Source: Micromonospora sp. NBC_01699
GTDB taxonomy: Bacteria > Actinomycetota > Actinomycetes > Mycobacteriales > Micromonosporaceae
DNA length: 64,000 nucleotides
Assembly: GCF_036250065.1 (NCBI RefSeq)
Contig: NZ_CP109199.1
Location: forward strand, 8,000,083-8,064,082
Direction of reading: 5' to 3'
The translations under genes and the position numbers were made by a program. Shown piece by piece: positions 16,655-23,405 of this stretch (positions are counted from its first letter, which is position 1; every line of letters starts with the position of its first letter). Below the pieces are notes generated by a model, which saw only the letters and a list, made by a program, of their open reading frames with translations, searched no databases and had not been told where the DNA came from.

Positions 16655-18187
16655 TCAGACCGGGGTGACGCCGTGCCGGCGCCGGGAGAACTCACGGTCC
16701 TTGCCCTTTGCGGCGGCGTACCGGCGGACCAGTTCGGTTCGCAGTTCGTGCGGCTCCACGATCGCGTCGATGACAAGTTCGCTGGCCAGCCGCACGATGT
16801 CGATGTCGCGCTCGTACTCGGCGCGCTTCGCGGCGACGAAGGCCGACCGCTCGTCCGGATCGGCGATGGCGGCGATCTTGTTGGCGTAGACCGCGTTCAC
16901 CGCGGCCTCCGCCCCCATCACCGCGATCTTCGCGGTGGGCAGGGCGATCGTCGCGTCCGGCTCGAAGCCGGGCCCGGCCATCGCGTAGAGACCCGCGCCG
17001 TACGCCTTGCGCACGACAACACAGATCTTGGGTACGGTCGCCTCGGAGATCGCCGTGATCATCTTCGCGCCGTGCCGGATGATGCCCTGCTTCTCCACCG
17101 CCGTGCCGACCATGAAACCGGGCACATCAGAAAGAAAAAGCAACGGTACGTTGAACGCGTCGCAGAGCTGGACGAACCGGGTCGCCTTGTCGGCCGAGTC
17201 GACGAAGAGCACGCCGCCCTTGAACATCGAGTTGTTGGCGACGACGCCGACCACCTCGCCGTTCAGCCGGCCGAACCCGATCGTTAGCTCCCTGGCCCAG
17301 AGCGCCTGGATCTCCAGGAACGAGTCGGCGTCGAGCAGGCCCTTCACGTACCGGCGCATGTCGAACGCCTGCCGCTCGCTGGCCGGCACCAGCGCGGCCA
17401 GATCGACCGAGGCGGGCGCCGGCACCGCCGGCACGGCCGGCGGCTCCTGCGTCCAGTTCGCCGGCAGGTACGACAGGTAGTCGCGCACGACCGTGAGCGC
17501 GTCCGCCTCCGTCTTGCAGAGGAAGTGCCCCACGCCGGACTCGGCGCAGTGCACCCGCGCCCCGCCCATCTCCTCCAGCGTGGTCTTCTCGCCGGTCACC
17601 ATCTCGACCATGCGATCCGAACCCAGGTACATGCTGGCGTTGCCCTCGACCATGGCAACCACGTCACAGAACGCCGGGATGTACGCGCCACCGGCCGCAC
17701 TCGGCCCGAACAGCGCGCAGACCTGCGGAATCGAGCCCGAGGCGCGGACCTGGTTCCAGAAGATCTTCCCGGCGCCGCGCCGCCCCGGGAACAGGTCCAC
17801 CTGGTCGGTGATCCGGGCCCCGGCCGAGTCGACCAGGTAGACCATCGGCTGTCCGACCGCGTACGCCCGCTCGATGATCCTGATGATCTTCTCGACCGTA
17901 CGGGCGCCCCAGCTTCCGGCCTTCACCGTCGAGTCGTTCGCCATCAGGCAGACCGGCCGGCCGTCGATGGTCGCCTGACCGGTGATCACCCCGTCGGCCG
18001 GCAACCCCTCGGCCAGTGCGTTCGCGTACGCGCCGTCCTCGACGAAGGAGCCCTCGTCCACCAGGAGCGCGACCCGCTCCCGGGCGAAGAGCTTGCCCTT
18101 GGCCGCGTTCGCCGTGTGGTACTTCTCCGCGCCGCCGCGCTGGACCCGCTTGCGGAGCTGTTCCAGCGCCTCACTGTCCAGCGTCAC
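16655..18187 (-). CDS. Acyl-CoA carboxylase, carboxyltransferase (beta) subunit
   Basis: A 510-residue biotin-dependent carboxyltransferase that moves carboxyl from carboxybiotin to an acyl-CoA. The two crotonase-like halves are clear: SAGARITDQVDLFPGRRGAGKIF and FGPSAAGGAYIPAFCD in the first, FLSDVPGFMVGTAVEKQGIIRHGAKM and the KAYGAGLYAMAG oxyanion segment in the second. Sequence style and neighbours fit a methylcrotonyl-CoA carboxylase beta subunit rather than a propionyl-CoA one. The GTG at 18187 has GAGGAG upstream. It needs a biotin carboxylase (encoded at 21323-22660) and a biotin carrier protein, which is not present in this cluster. Confidence 0.93.
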   Translation of the reverse strand: MTLDSEALEQLRKRVQRGGAEKYHTANAAKGKLFARERVALLVDEGSFVEDGAYANALAEGLPADGVITGQATIDGRPVCLMANDSTVKAGSWGARTVEKIIRIIERAYAVGQPMVYLVDSAGARITDQVDLFPGRRGAGKIFWNQVRASGSIPQVCALFGPSAAGGAYIPAFCDVVAMVEGNASMYLGSDRMVEMVTGEKTTLEEMGGARVHCAESGVGHFLCKTEADALTVVRDYLSYLPANWTQEPPAVPAVPAPASVDLAALVPASERQAFDMRRYVKGLLDADSFLEIQALWARELTIGFGRLNGEVVGVVANNSMFKGGVLFVDSADKATRFVQLCDAFNVPLLFLSDVPGFMVGTAVEKQGIIRHGAKMITAISEATVPKICVVVRKAYGAGLYAMAGPGFEPDATIALPTAKIAVMGAEAAVNAVYANKIAAIADPDERSAFVAAKRAEYERDIDIVRLASELVIDAIVEPHELRTELVRRYAAAKGKDREFSRRRHGVTPV

Positions 18188-18314
18188 GCCGACTCCTCAC
18201 CGCACCCGACCGACCGACCCGGTGTCCCGACTTTCGCCGGGACACCCCAGTCTACTTAACGGTCGTTAGGCTAGCGCATCGAGTCGACCGGCACCGAGCA
18301 CGCGCCCCACCGGA

Positions 18315-19223
18315 TCAGACGAGTCGACTACGCGGCCCCGCCCGCAACACCCCCGACGGCAACTGCCGCCCGACCAGCTTCTCCGCCAACTCCGCCACCT
18401 CGATCAACCGGTCCAGGTCGATCCCGGTCTCGATCCCCATGTCGTGCAGCATGTGCACCACCTCCTCGGTGGCCACGTTCCCGCTCGCCCCCGGCGCGTA
18501 CGGACACCCACCGAGCCCACCGATGCTCGCGTCGAACTCCGTGATCCCCAGCTCCAACGCGGTCAAGATGTTCGCCAGGCCCGTACCCCGGGTGTTGTGG
18601 AAGTGCAGCAACACCGGCACGTCCGGCTGGGCGGACCGGACCGCCGTCACCAACTCCCGCACCCGACGCGGCGTACCCATCCCCGTGGTGTCACCGAACG
18701 CCACTCGATCGGCACCATCGGCAACCACCCGATCGACAATCCCCGCCACCCGCGCCGGAGCAATGTCCCCCTCGTACGGGCACCCGAAGCTCGTCGCCAC
18801 GATCACCTCGACCGTCGCCCCGGCCCCGTGCAGCAACTCGATCAGCCCCGCGATGTCGTCCAACGACTCAGCCGTCGACCGGTTCACGTTCCGCCGGTTG
18901 TGCGTGTCGCTGGCCGACACCACCACCTCGATCTCGGTGAACCCGGCCGCCAGCGCCCGCTGCGCCCCGCGCGAGTTCGGCACCAGCGCCGAGTAGCGCA
19001 CCTCCGGCGCCCGTACCGCCGCCTGCCAGACCTCGTCCGCGTCGGCCATCTGCGGAATCGCGCGCGGGTGCACGAACGACACCGCCTCGATCCGCCGTAC
19101 GCCCGTCGCCGAGAGCGCGTCGAGCAGCCGCACCTTCGCATCGGTCGGGATCGGGTCCTCGTTCTGCAACCCGTCGCGCGGTCCCACCTCGCGGATCGAC
19201 ACCGCACCTGGCAGTTGACTCAT
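18315..19223 (-). CDS. Hydroxymethylglutaryl-CoA lyase
   Basis: A 302-residue TIM-barrel lyase that splits HMG-CoA to acetyl-CoA and acetoacetate, the last step of leucine breakdown. It opens with REVGPRDGLQNE, carries SFVHPRAIPQMAD and the metal-binding HFHNTRG, and ends with the family signature GGLGGCPYAPGASGNVATE including the active-site cysteine. The length is normal. The ATG at 19223 is preceded by GTGAGG. The cluster interpretation is dehydrogenase, carboxylase, lyase; no separate methylglutaconyl-CoA hydratase gene is seen nearby. Module A and its terminator separate this gene from the biotin carboxylase upstream. Confidence 0.9.
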   Translation of the reverse strand: MSQLPGAVSIREVGPRDGLQNEDPIPTDAKVRLLDALSATGVRRIEAVSFVHPRAIPQMADADEVWQAAVRAPEVRYSALVPNSRGAQRALAAGFTEIEVVVSASDTHNRRNVNRSTAESLDDIAGLIELLHGAGATVEVIVATSFGCPYEGDIAPARVAGIVDRVVADGADRVAFGDTTGMGTPRRVRELVTAVRSAQPDVPVLLHFHNTRGTGLANILTALELGITEFDASIGGLGGCPYAPGASGNVATEEVVHMLHDMGIETGIDLDRLIEVAELAEKLVGRQLPSGVLRAGPRSRLV

Positions 19224-19295
19224 CGGCCACCTCACTGTGACGCCACTGGACCCACCCATTGTCACTCGCCCACCCGTACGAGCCCACACGCCGGG

Positions 19296-19326
19296 GCCGG
19301 CCCGGACTTCCGAGGTCCGGGCCGGC
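19296..19326 (-). terminator. Terminator of module A operon
   Basis: A perfect 12-bp stem, GCCGGCCCGGAC (19296-19307) and GTCCGGGCCGGC (19315-19326), with a 7-nt loop. It lies 40 nt beyond the last module A stop and before the HMG-CoA lyase. Confidence 0.8.
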
Positions 19327-19365
19327 ATCCTGCTCCGTCCGGGACCGGTTGCCGCCGGCCCTGGA

Positions 19366-19602
19366 TCAGACCAGGTACACCTCGGCGGTGGTCCCGTCGG
19401 GTCGGATAACCACCAGGTGTCCGTCCGGGGCGAGCCTGAGCATCACGGCCGCGATCCGGAGGCCATGGTTGACCGCATCGGTACGCGACACCCGCCAGTT
19501 CGAGGCCAACTCATCCACGGCGGCGAGGGCGGCCGGGGTGTGGTTGTACGTTCGCTTGACCAATTCGGCTACCGGCCCGGCTTCCTGCGCCGACTCGGTC
19601 AC
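19366..19602 (-). CDS. Module A gene 4: small ribbon-helix-helix-like protein
   Basis: A 78-residue protein, last of the four-gene module. Residues about 10-55 (KRTYNHTPAALAAVDELA, then RVSRTDAVNHGLRIAAVML) have the layout of a ribbon-helix-helix DNA-binding fold: a beta strand, a helix, a turn starting S-R-T-D-A-V-N, and a second helix. The tail HLVVIRPDGTTAEVYLV resembles C-termini of short antitoxin-like regulators. The GTG start at 19602 overlaps the stop of gene 3 by 4 bp (GTGA), indicating coupled translation. No counterpart exists in module B. The DNA-binding role is inferred from pattern only. Confidence 0.65.
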   Translation of the reverse strand: MTESAQEAGPVAELVKRTYNHTPAALAAVDELASNWRVSRTDAVNHGLRIAAVMLRLAPDGHLVVIRPDGTTAEVYLV

Positions 19603-19790
19603 GGACCGACACCCGCCGGCGACACCGGCACCACCGAGACGTTGCCCTGCTCCCGCCGAGCCCAGTCGAGCTGGGCACACCCGTCGCGCCGGCACTGCGG
19701 GCACCGGCGCTCACCAGCGTGCCCCTCGATGGTCCGGGCTGCCGCCCACGAGATCGCCGCCGGGGTGATCGGCTCGTCCTGCCGGCTCAT
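19599..19790 (-). CDS. Module A gene 3: MSRxDEP small protein
   Basis: A 63-residue protein of unknown function. It begins MSRQDEPITPAAISWAAART and then has a C-P-Q-C and D-G-C cysteine cluster (residues about 29-39) that could bind zinc. The ATG at 19790 overlaps the gene 2 stop by 4 bp (ATGA), and its stop overlaps the gene 4 start by 4 bp. GGGAGG lies upstream. The N-terminus is clearly related to module B gene 4 (MSRHDEP, then AADRT and H), but that copy lacks the cysteines. Confidence 0.7.
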   Translation of the reverse strand: MSRQDEPITPAAISWAAARTIEGHAGERRCPQCRRDGCAQLDWARREQGNVSVVPVSPAGVGP

Positions 19791-20056
19791 CTCGGTTTCG
19801 CCTCCCTCGTGATCGCGGCGGCACGGACGTAGCCCCCGAAACACGGCAGGTGCCCGGCGCGGTTCGGGTCGGTGCACGTCGCCCAGTGCGCGGACACCCA
19901 TACCTCCTGTTCACCGTCACGGGTGCGCGGGTCAGCACGGTCAATGGCGACCAACCGGATCGTGATCGCCTCCGTGGCCGGGGCGCCGCCGGTATACCAC
20001 TCGTCAGGCCGAAGGTGCAGAAGCGTGCCGGCGGGCACCCTGCGCGGAATGTTCAC
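19787..20056 (-). CDS. Module A gene 2: VPAGTLLHLxxxEW protein
   Basis: An 89-residue protein, homologous along its length to module B gene 3. Shared features are an opening V-x-x-G-T-x-L-x-L-x-x-x-E-W, a central V-W-V-x-x-H, two cysteines with a P-C pair and a Y-V near the end. The GTG at 20056 overlaps the stop of gene 1 by 4 bp and has GGTGGGG upstream; GTG at 20068 would add four residues. There is no signal peptide or membrane helix. It looks like a compact beta-rich cytoplasmic domain. I do not recognise a named family. Confidence 0.7.
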   Translation of the reverse strand: MNIPRRVPAGTLLHLRPDEWYTGGAPATEAITIRLVAIDRADPRTRDGEQEVWVSAHWATCTDPNRAGHLPCFGGYVRAAAITREAKPR

Positions 20057-20265
20057 CGGGATCCCCACCAGGCCGCTTGGCGGGAATTGGACCGTGCTCG
20101 CCGCTCCAGGTCGCTCATCGTCCGCCCGCGAACCGCGCCCGAGACCATGGTCGGGACGTCCGCGACGAGACTCTGCTCCTGCGCCGGTTCGCGGACCCGT
20201 CGATCACGAAAGGGACCGATCGGATCCGATCCATACCTGCTGCCGGCAAACCACTTCCATCGCAT
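20053..20265 (-). CDS. Module A gene 1: WKWF-motif small protein
   Basis: A 70-residue protein starting MRWKWFAGSRYGSDP and ending in a basic, W-containing tail (LERRARSNSRQAAWWGSR). The ATG at 20265 is preceded by GGAGGTGTGCG, nearly identical to the leader of module B gene 1 (GGAGGTGTCCG), whose product begins MGRWKWFANPYEP. It is the first gene of a four-gene operon with three successive 4-bp overlaps. It is divergent from an HTH regulator across 184 bp. Function unknown. Confidence 0.7.
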   Translation of the reverse strand: MRWKWFAGSRYGSDPIGPFRDRRVREPAQEQSLVADVPTMVSGAVRGRTMSDLERRARSNSRQAAWWGSR

Positions 20266-20350
20266 CGCACACCTCCGTCAGGTGGCGGCCGGACCGTGGC
20301 ACGGGGAGCCCCGTCCCAACGCTCGACTTATCCGGCGCCCGCAGTCACAC

Positions 20351-20431
20351 AATGACGCCGAAGGGTCGCCCTCCGCGACGGCCGCCAAGGCGGCCTACCG
20401 ACGGCGAGCAGGGCGTCATTATGGCGTCATT
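20351..20431. promoter_or_regulatory. Triple 9-bp motif in divergent spacer
   Basis: AATGACGCC occurs at 20351-20359, and its complement GGCGTCATT at 20412-20420 and again at 20423-20431. The last two are 11 bp apart, about one helical turn. The spacer (20266-20449) separates module A from the HTH gene. The copies could be binding sites for the HTH protein controlling both sides. Confidence 0.55.
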
Positions 20432-20449
20432 GCGATTACCATCCGAAGA

Positions 20450-21211
20450 GTGCCGACACCCAACAGCGCGCTCCGGGCCGCCCGCATGAACCTGCTGATG
20501 AGCCAAGACGACTTCGCTCGCGCACTCCAAGCCGCCGGCCAGCGAGCCGGGCGACCCAACGACGCAAACAAGCGCCTCGTCCAGCGCTGGGAGTCCGGCG
20601 CCATCACCTCACCCAGGCCGACATATGCCTGCGCCCTCGAAGCTCTAACCGGCCTACCGATCGAGGTTCTCGGATTCGCACCCGCAGCACATGCGCGCGT
20701 GACAGACGACGGGCGAGGTGGACACGACACGACCTCACCGACGGAGGTGGTCACCGCAGTCACCAACACGCCAGCCGGTCAGGTGCGACCGCGAGGTGAC
20801 TACTCCGGAGTGTGGCTCAGCCGGTACGAGTATTTCTCCAGCGGCCGGAACGCCACATTCACCGGCCAGCACTACGTCACGCTCCTACAGCACGGCGACC
20901 GACTGACCGTACGAAGCCTGCCCGGATCAGCAGACTCCTCGCTGACCCTGGACCTGACGGTCGACGGGAACGTCCTGACCGGCACCTGGGTCGAGCAGAC
21001 GGACCCGAAGAGCTACTACCGGGGTGCCCGGTACCACGGCTCGATCCAGATGCTGGCCGAGCCGACCGGCCGCCGGATGGCCGGCAAGTGGGTCGGATTC
21101 GGCAAGAACATGGACATCAACACCGGCCCCTGGGAGCTGATCTTCCAGGACGCCTCCACGAACAAAGCCACCCTGGAGCGATACAACCGCCCACCCGATC
21201 CCGACGTGTAA
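20450..21211 (+). CDS. HTH regulator with conserved C-terminal beta domain
   Basis: A 253-residue protein. Residues about 5-75 are a helix-turn-helix (LRAARMNLLMSQDDFARALQ, then KRLVQRWESGAITSP). After a linker, residues about 120-240 form a conserved beta-rich domain (GDYSGVWLSRYEYFSSGR, YVTLLQHGDRLTV, GTWVEQTDPKSYYRGARYHG, GKWVGFGKNMDINTGPWEL). I know similar XRE proteins with this domain in actinobacteria, where it may sense a ligand; its function is not defined. The GTG at 20450 lies directly after the triple 9-bp motif and lacks a strong ribosome-binding site, so a leaderless or short-leader mRNA is possible. It is the likely regulator of module A. Confidence 0.85.
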   Translation: MPTPNSALRAARMNLLMSQDDFARALQAAGQRAGRPNDANKRLVQRWESGAITSPRPTYACALEALTGLPIEVLGFAPAAHARVTDDGRGGHDTTSPTEVVTAVTNTPAGQVRPRGDYSGVWLSRYEYFSSGRNATFTGQHYVTLLQHGDRLTVRSLPGSADSSLTLDLTVDGNVLTGTWVEQTDPKSYYRGARYHGSIQMLAEPTGRRMAGKWVGFGKNMDINTGPWELIFQDASTNKATLERYNRPPDPDV

Positions 21212-21247
21212 CCACGACCTCCTGCACCTGCCACAGTGATCGGCTCA

Positions 21248-21318
21248 GGGTGGGGCCCACCGTGTCCACGGCGGGGATCAAGCTTGACGGCCCAGAGTGG
21301 GCATGGTGGACCCCACCC
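21248..21318. repeat. Long inverted repeat between convergent genes
   Basis: The arms 21248-21264 (GGGTGGGGCCCACCGTG) and 21302-21318 pair at 15 of 17 positions, with a further CCAC/GTGG inner pair and a TCAAGCTTGA palindrome in the loop. It sits between the HTH gene and the biotin carboxylase, so it may be a bidirectional terminator. The size is unusual. Confidence 0.7.
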
Positions 21319-21322
21319 ACTC

Positions 21323-22660
21323 TCACCGCATCCGAGAAACAATCCCCGTGTCATAGTCCCCCGAGTTGAACTCGGCGTTCTCCAACAGCTCGGCGAAGAA
21401 CGGCAGATTGCACTTGGGCCCCTCGACCACGAACCCGGCAACAGCAGCCTTCGCCCGCTCGATCGCCTCGGCCCGATCCGCCCCGAACACGATCAACTTT
21501 GCCATCAGCGAGTCGTAGAACGGCGTCACCGTCGTACCGGCCGCGTAGCCGGAGTCGACCCGGACGCCCTCGCCGGTCGGCTCCACCCAGGACTTGACCG
21601 CGCCCGGCCCCGGCAGGAACCGCTTCGGGTCCTCGGCGTTGATCCGCAGCTCGATCGCGTGCCCGCGCTGCTCCAGCGCGTCCGGGTCGAAGTTCGGCGC
21701 CAGCCCGGACGCCACCCGCAACTGCTCCTCGACCAGGTCCACCCCGTAGACCAGCTCGGTCACCGGGTGCTCGACCTGGAGCCGGGTGTTCATCTCCAGG
21801 AAGAAGAACTCACCGGTCGTCGGGTCGAGCAGGCACTCGACCGTACCCGCGTTGCGGTAGCCGACCGCCTCGCCGGCCCGTACCGCCGCCGCCATGAAAC
21901 GCGCCCGCAGCTCGGGCGAGACGGCCGGCGACGGGGACTCCTCGACCAGCTTCTGGTTGCGCCGCTGGACCGAGCACTCCCGCTCACCGAGGGCCACCAC
22001 CCGACCGTCGGCCAGGCCGAGGATCTGCACCTCGACGTGGCGTACCCGGGGGAAGTAACGCTCGATCAACACCGAGCCGTCGCCGAACATCCGCTCCGCG
22101 AACGCACGGACCTTGTCGTACTCGGTGCCCAGCGACGCGGCGTCGTTCGCGACCGCCATGCCCATGCCGCCGCCACCGGCCGCGGCCTTCACCATCACCG
22201 GGAACCCGATCGACTCCGCCGCCGTCAGTGCGGCCTCGACGTCGGCGGCCGGGTCGGTGGTGCCCGGCGCGACCGGGACCCCGGCCGCGGCCATCAGGTT
22301 CCGCGCATTGATCTTGTCGCCCATCGCGGTGATCGCGTCCGGGCTCGGTCCGACCCAGATCAGGCCGTTGGCCTCGACCGTACGGGCGAAGTCGGCGTTC
22401 TCCGACAGGAAGCCGTAACCGGGGTGGATGGCCACCGCACCGGTCGACTTCGCGGCGGCGAGAATCGCCTCGGCATTGCGGTAGCTCTGCGCCGGGTTGG
22501 CCGGGCCGACACAGACAGACTCGTCGGCTTCGCGGACGAACGGCATCTCGGCATCAGCCTCCGAGTAGACCGCCACCGTCCGTACGCCGAGCCGCCGGGC
22601 AGTGCGGATAATCCGGCGGGCGATCTCACCGCGGTTCGCGACCAGCAGCGACTCGATCAT
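21323..22660 (-). CDS. Biotin carboxylase subunit
   Basis: A 445-residue ATP-grasp biotin carboxylase that carboxylates biotin on a carrier protein. It has the N-terminal fold LLVANRGEIARRI, the ATP loop KAAAGGGGMGM, ERYFPRVRHVEVQI, the catalytic EMNTRLQVEHPVTE and a C-terminal RINAEDP. It stops after the carboxylase domain, so the biotinyl carrier domain normally fused to MCC/PCC alpha subunits is absent and must be supplied from elsewhere. The ATG at 22660 has GGAGAAGG. Together with 16655-18187 it probably forms methylcrotonyl-CoA carboxylase. The 3' end abuts the module A island. Confidence 0.92.
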   Translation of the reverse strand: MIESLLVANRGEIARRIIRTARRLGVRTVAVYSEADAEMPFVREADESVCVGPANPAQSYRNAEAILAAAKSTGAVAIHPGYGFLSENADFARTVEANGLIWVGPSPDAITAMGDKINARNLMAAAGVPVAPGTTDPAADVEAALTAAESIGFPVMVKAAAGGGGMGMAVANDAASLGTEYDKVRAFAERMFGDGSVLIERYFPRVRHVEVQILGLADGRVVALGERECSVQRRNQKLVEESPSPAVSPELRARFMAAAVRAGEAVGYRNAGTVECLLDPTTGEFFFLEMNTRLQVEHPVTELVYGVDLVEEQLRVASGLAPNFDPDALEQRGHAIELRINAEDPKRFLPGPGAVKSWVEPTGEGVRVDSGYAAGTTVTPFYDSLMAKLIVFGADRAEAIERAKAAVAGFVVEGPKCNLPFFAELLENAEFNSGDYDTGIVSRMR

Positions 22661-22757
22661 GTCCTTCTCCTCGGGGGTCCGGGCGTCCTGTCTGTGCTAG
22701 GACACCATGAGTACCCCTCGGATCACGAATCCGGGGTTGCTCCGAACCGGTCGCGGG

Positions 22758-23381
22758 TCAGGAAATCGGCCCGAGCAGGGCGGCGAGGGTGGCCGCCCGA
22801 AGCAACGCGGCGCGGCGGCGCCGGTCAACCTCACCGCCGAGGAACGGGGTGGAGTTCATCAGACCGAAGGCGGCGTGTGCCAGCACCCGCGCCTCGCCGG
22901 CGGCGAGTCCGGGGTGCAGCACGGTGAGCACCGACACCCACTCCTCGACGTAGAGCCGCTGCAACCGGCGGATCTGCCGGCGCGGTTCCTCCGGCAACCG
23001 GTCGAGTTCGTGCAGGTGCAGCGCGATGACCGCCGGGTTGGCGAGCGCGAAGTCGACATGGAAGTCGATCAACGACTCCAGGATCGGCTGCGGTCGACCC
23101 GGATGTTCCGCCACCCGTTGCCGGCCGCCGTCGAGCAGTCCCTGACTGACCGGGATGAGCGCGGCGGCGAGCATCGCCTCCTTGCCCGCGAAGTGGTGGT
23201 AGAGGGCCGGCCCGGTGACGCCCGCGGCTGCCCCGATGTCATCCATGGACACGCCGTGGTAGCCCCGGGCGGCGAACAACCCGACCGCGATCTCCAAAAT
23301 TTCGTCACGGCGCGACCGGCGCCGTGGACTTGCCGGGGTAGCGCCCGGCGTCGCCCCTGTCACCTGCTGTTCCAGCGTCAC
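22758..23381 (-). CDS. TetR family regulator of the catabolic cluster
   Basis: A 207-residue TetR-type repressor. The N-terminal helix-turn-helix is clear (EILEIAVGLFAARGYHGVSMDDIGAAAGVTGPALYHHF, about residues 27-65). The C-terminal helices resemble acyl-CoA-responsive members that begin SLIDFHVDFALANP. It is the first gene of the minus-strand catabolic cluster, 97 bp upstream of the biotin carboxylase, so it probably controls leucine/isovalerate catabolism. The GTG at 23381 has no strong ribosome-binding site; internal starts are possible. Confidence 0.88.
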   Translation of the reverse strand: MTLEQQVTGATPGATPASPRRRSRRDEILEIAVGLFAARGYHGVSMDDIGAAAGVTGPALYHHFAGKEAMLAAALIPVSQGLLDGGRQRVAEHPGRPQPILESLIDFHVDFALANPAVIALHLHELDRLPEEPRRQIRRLQRLYVEEWVSVLTVLHPGLAAGEARVLAHAAFGLMNSTPFLGGEVDRRRRAALLRAATLAALLGPIS

Positions 23382-23405
23382 CAGGCCAGCCTAGTCCGGC
23401 CCCGC

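Noticed and set aside
19296-21318. Module A as an insertion sequence or prophage
   Set aside because: No transposase, integrase or target-site duplication is visible; only hairpins border it, so I call it an island, not a named element.
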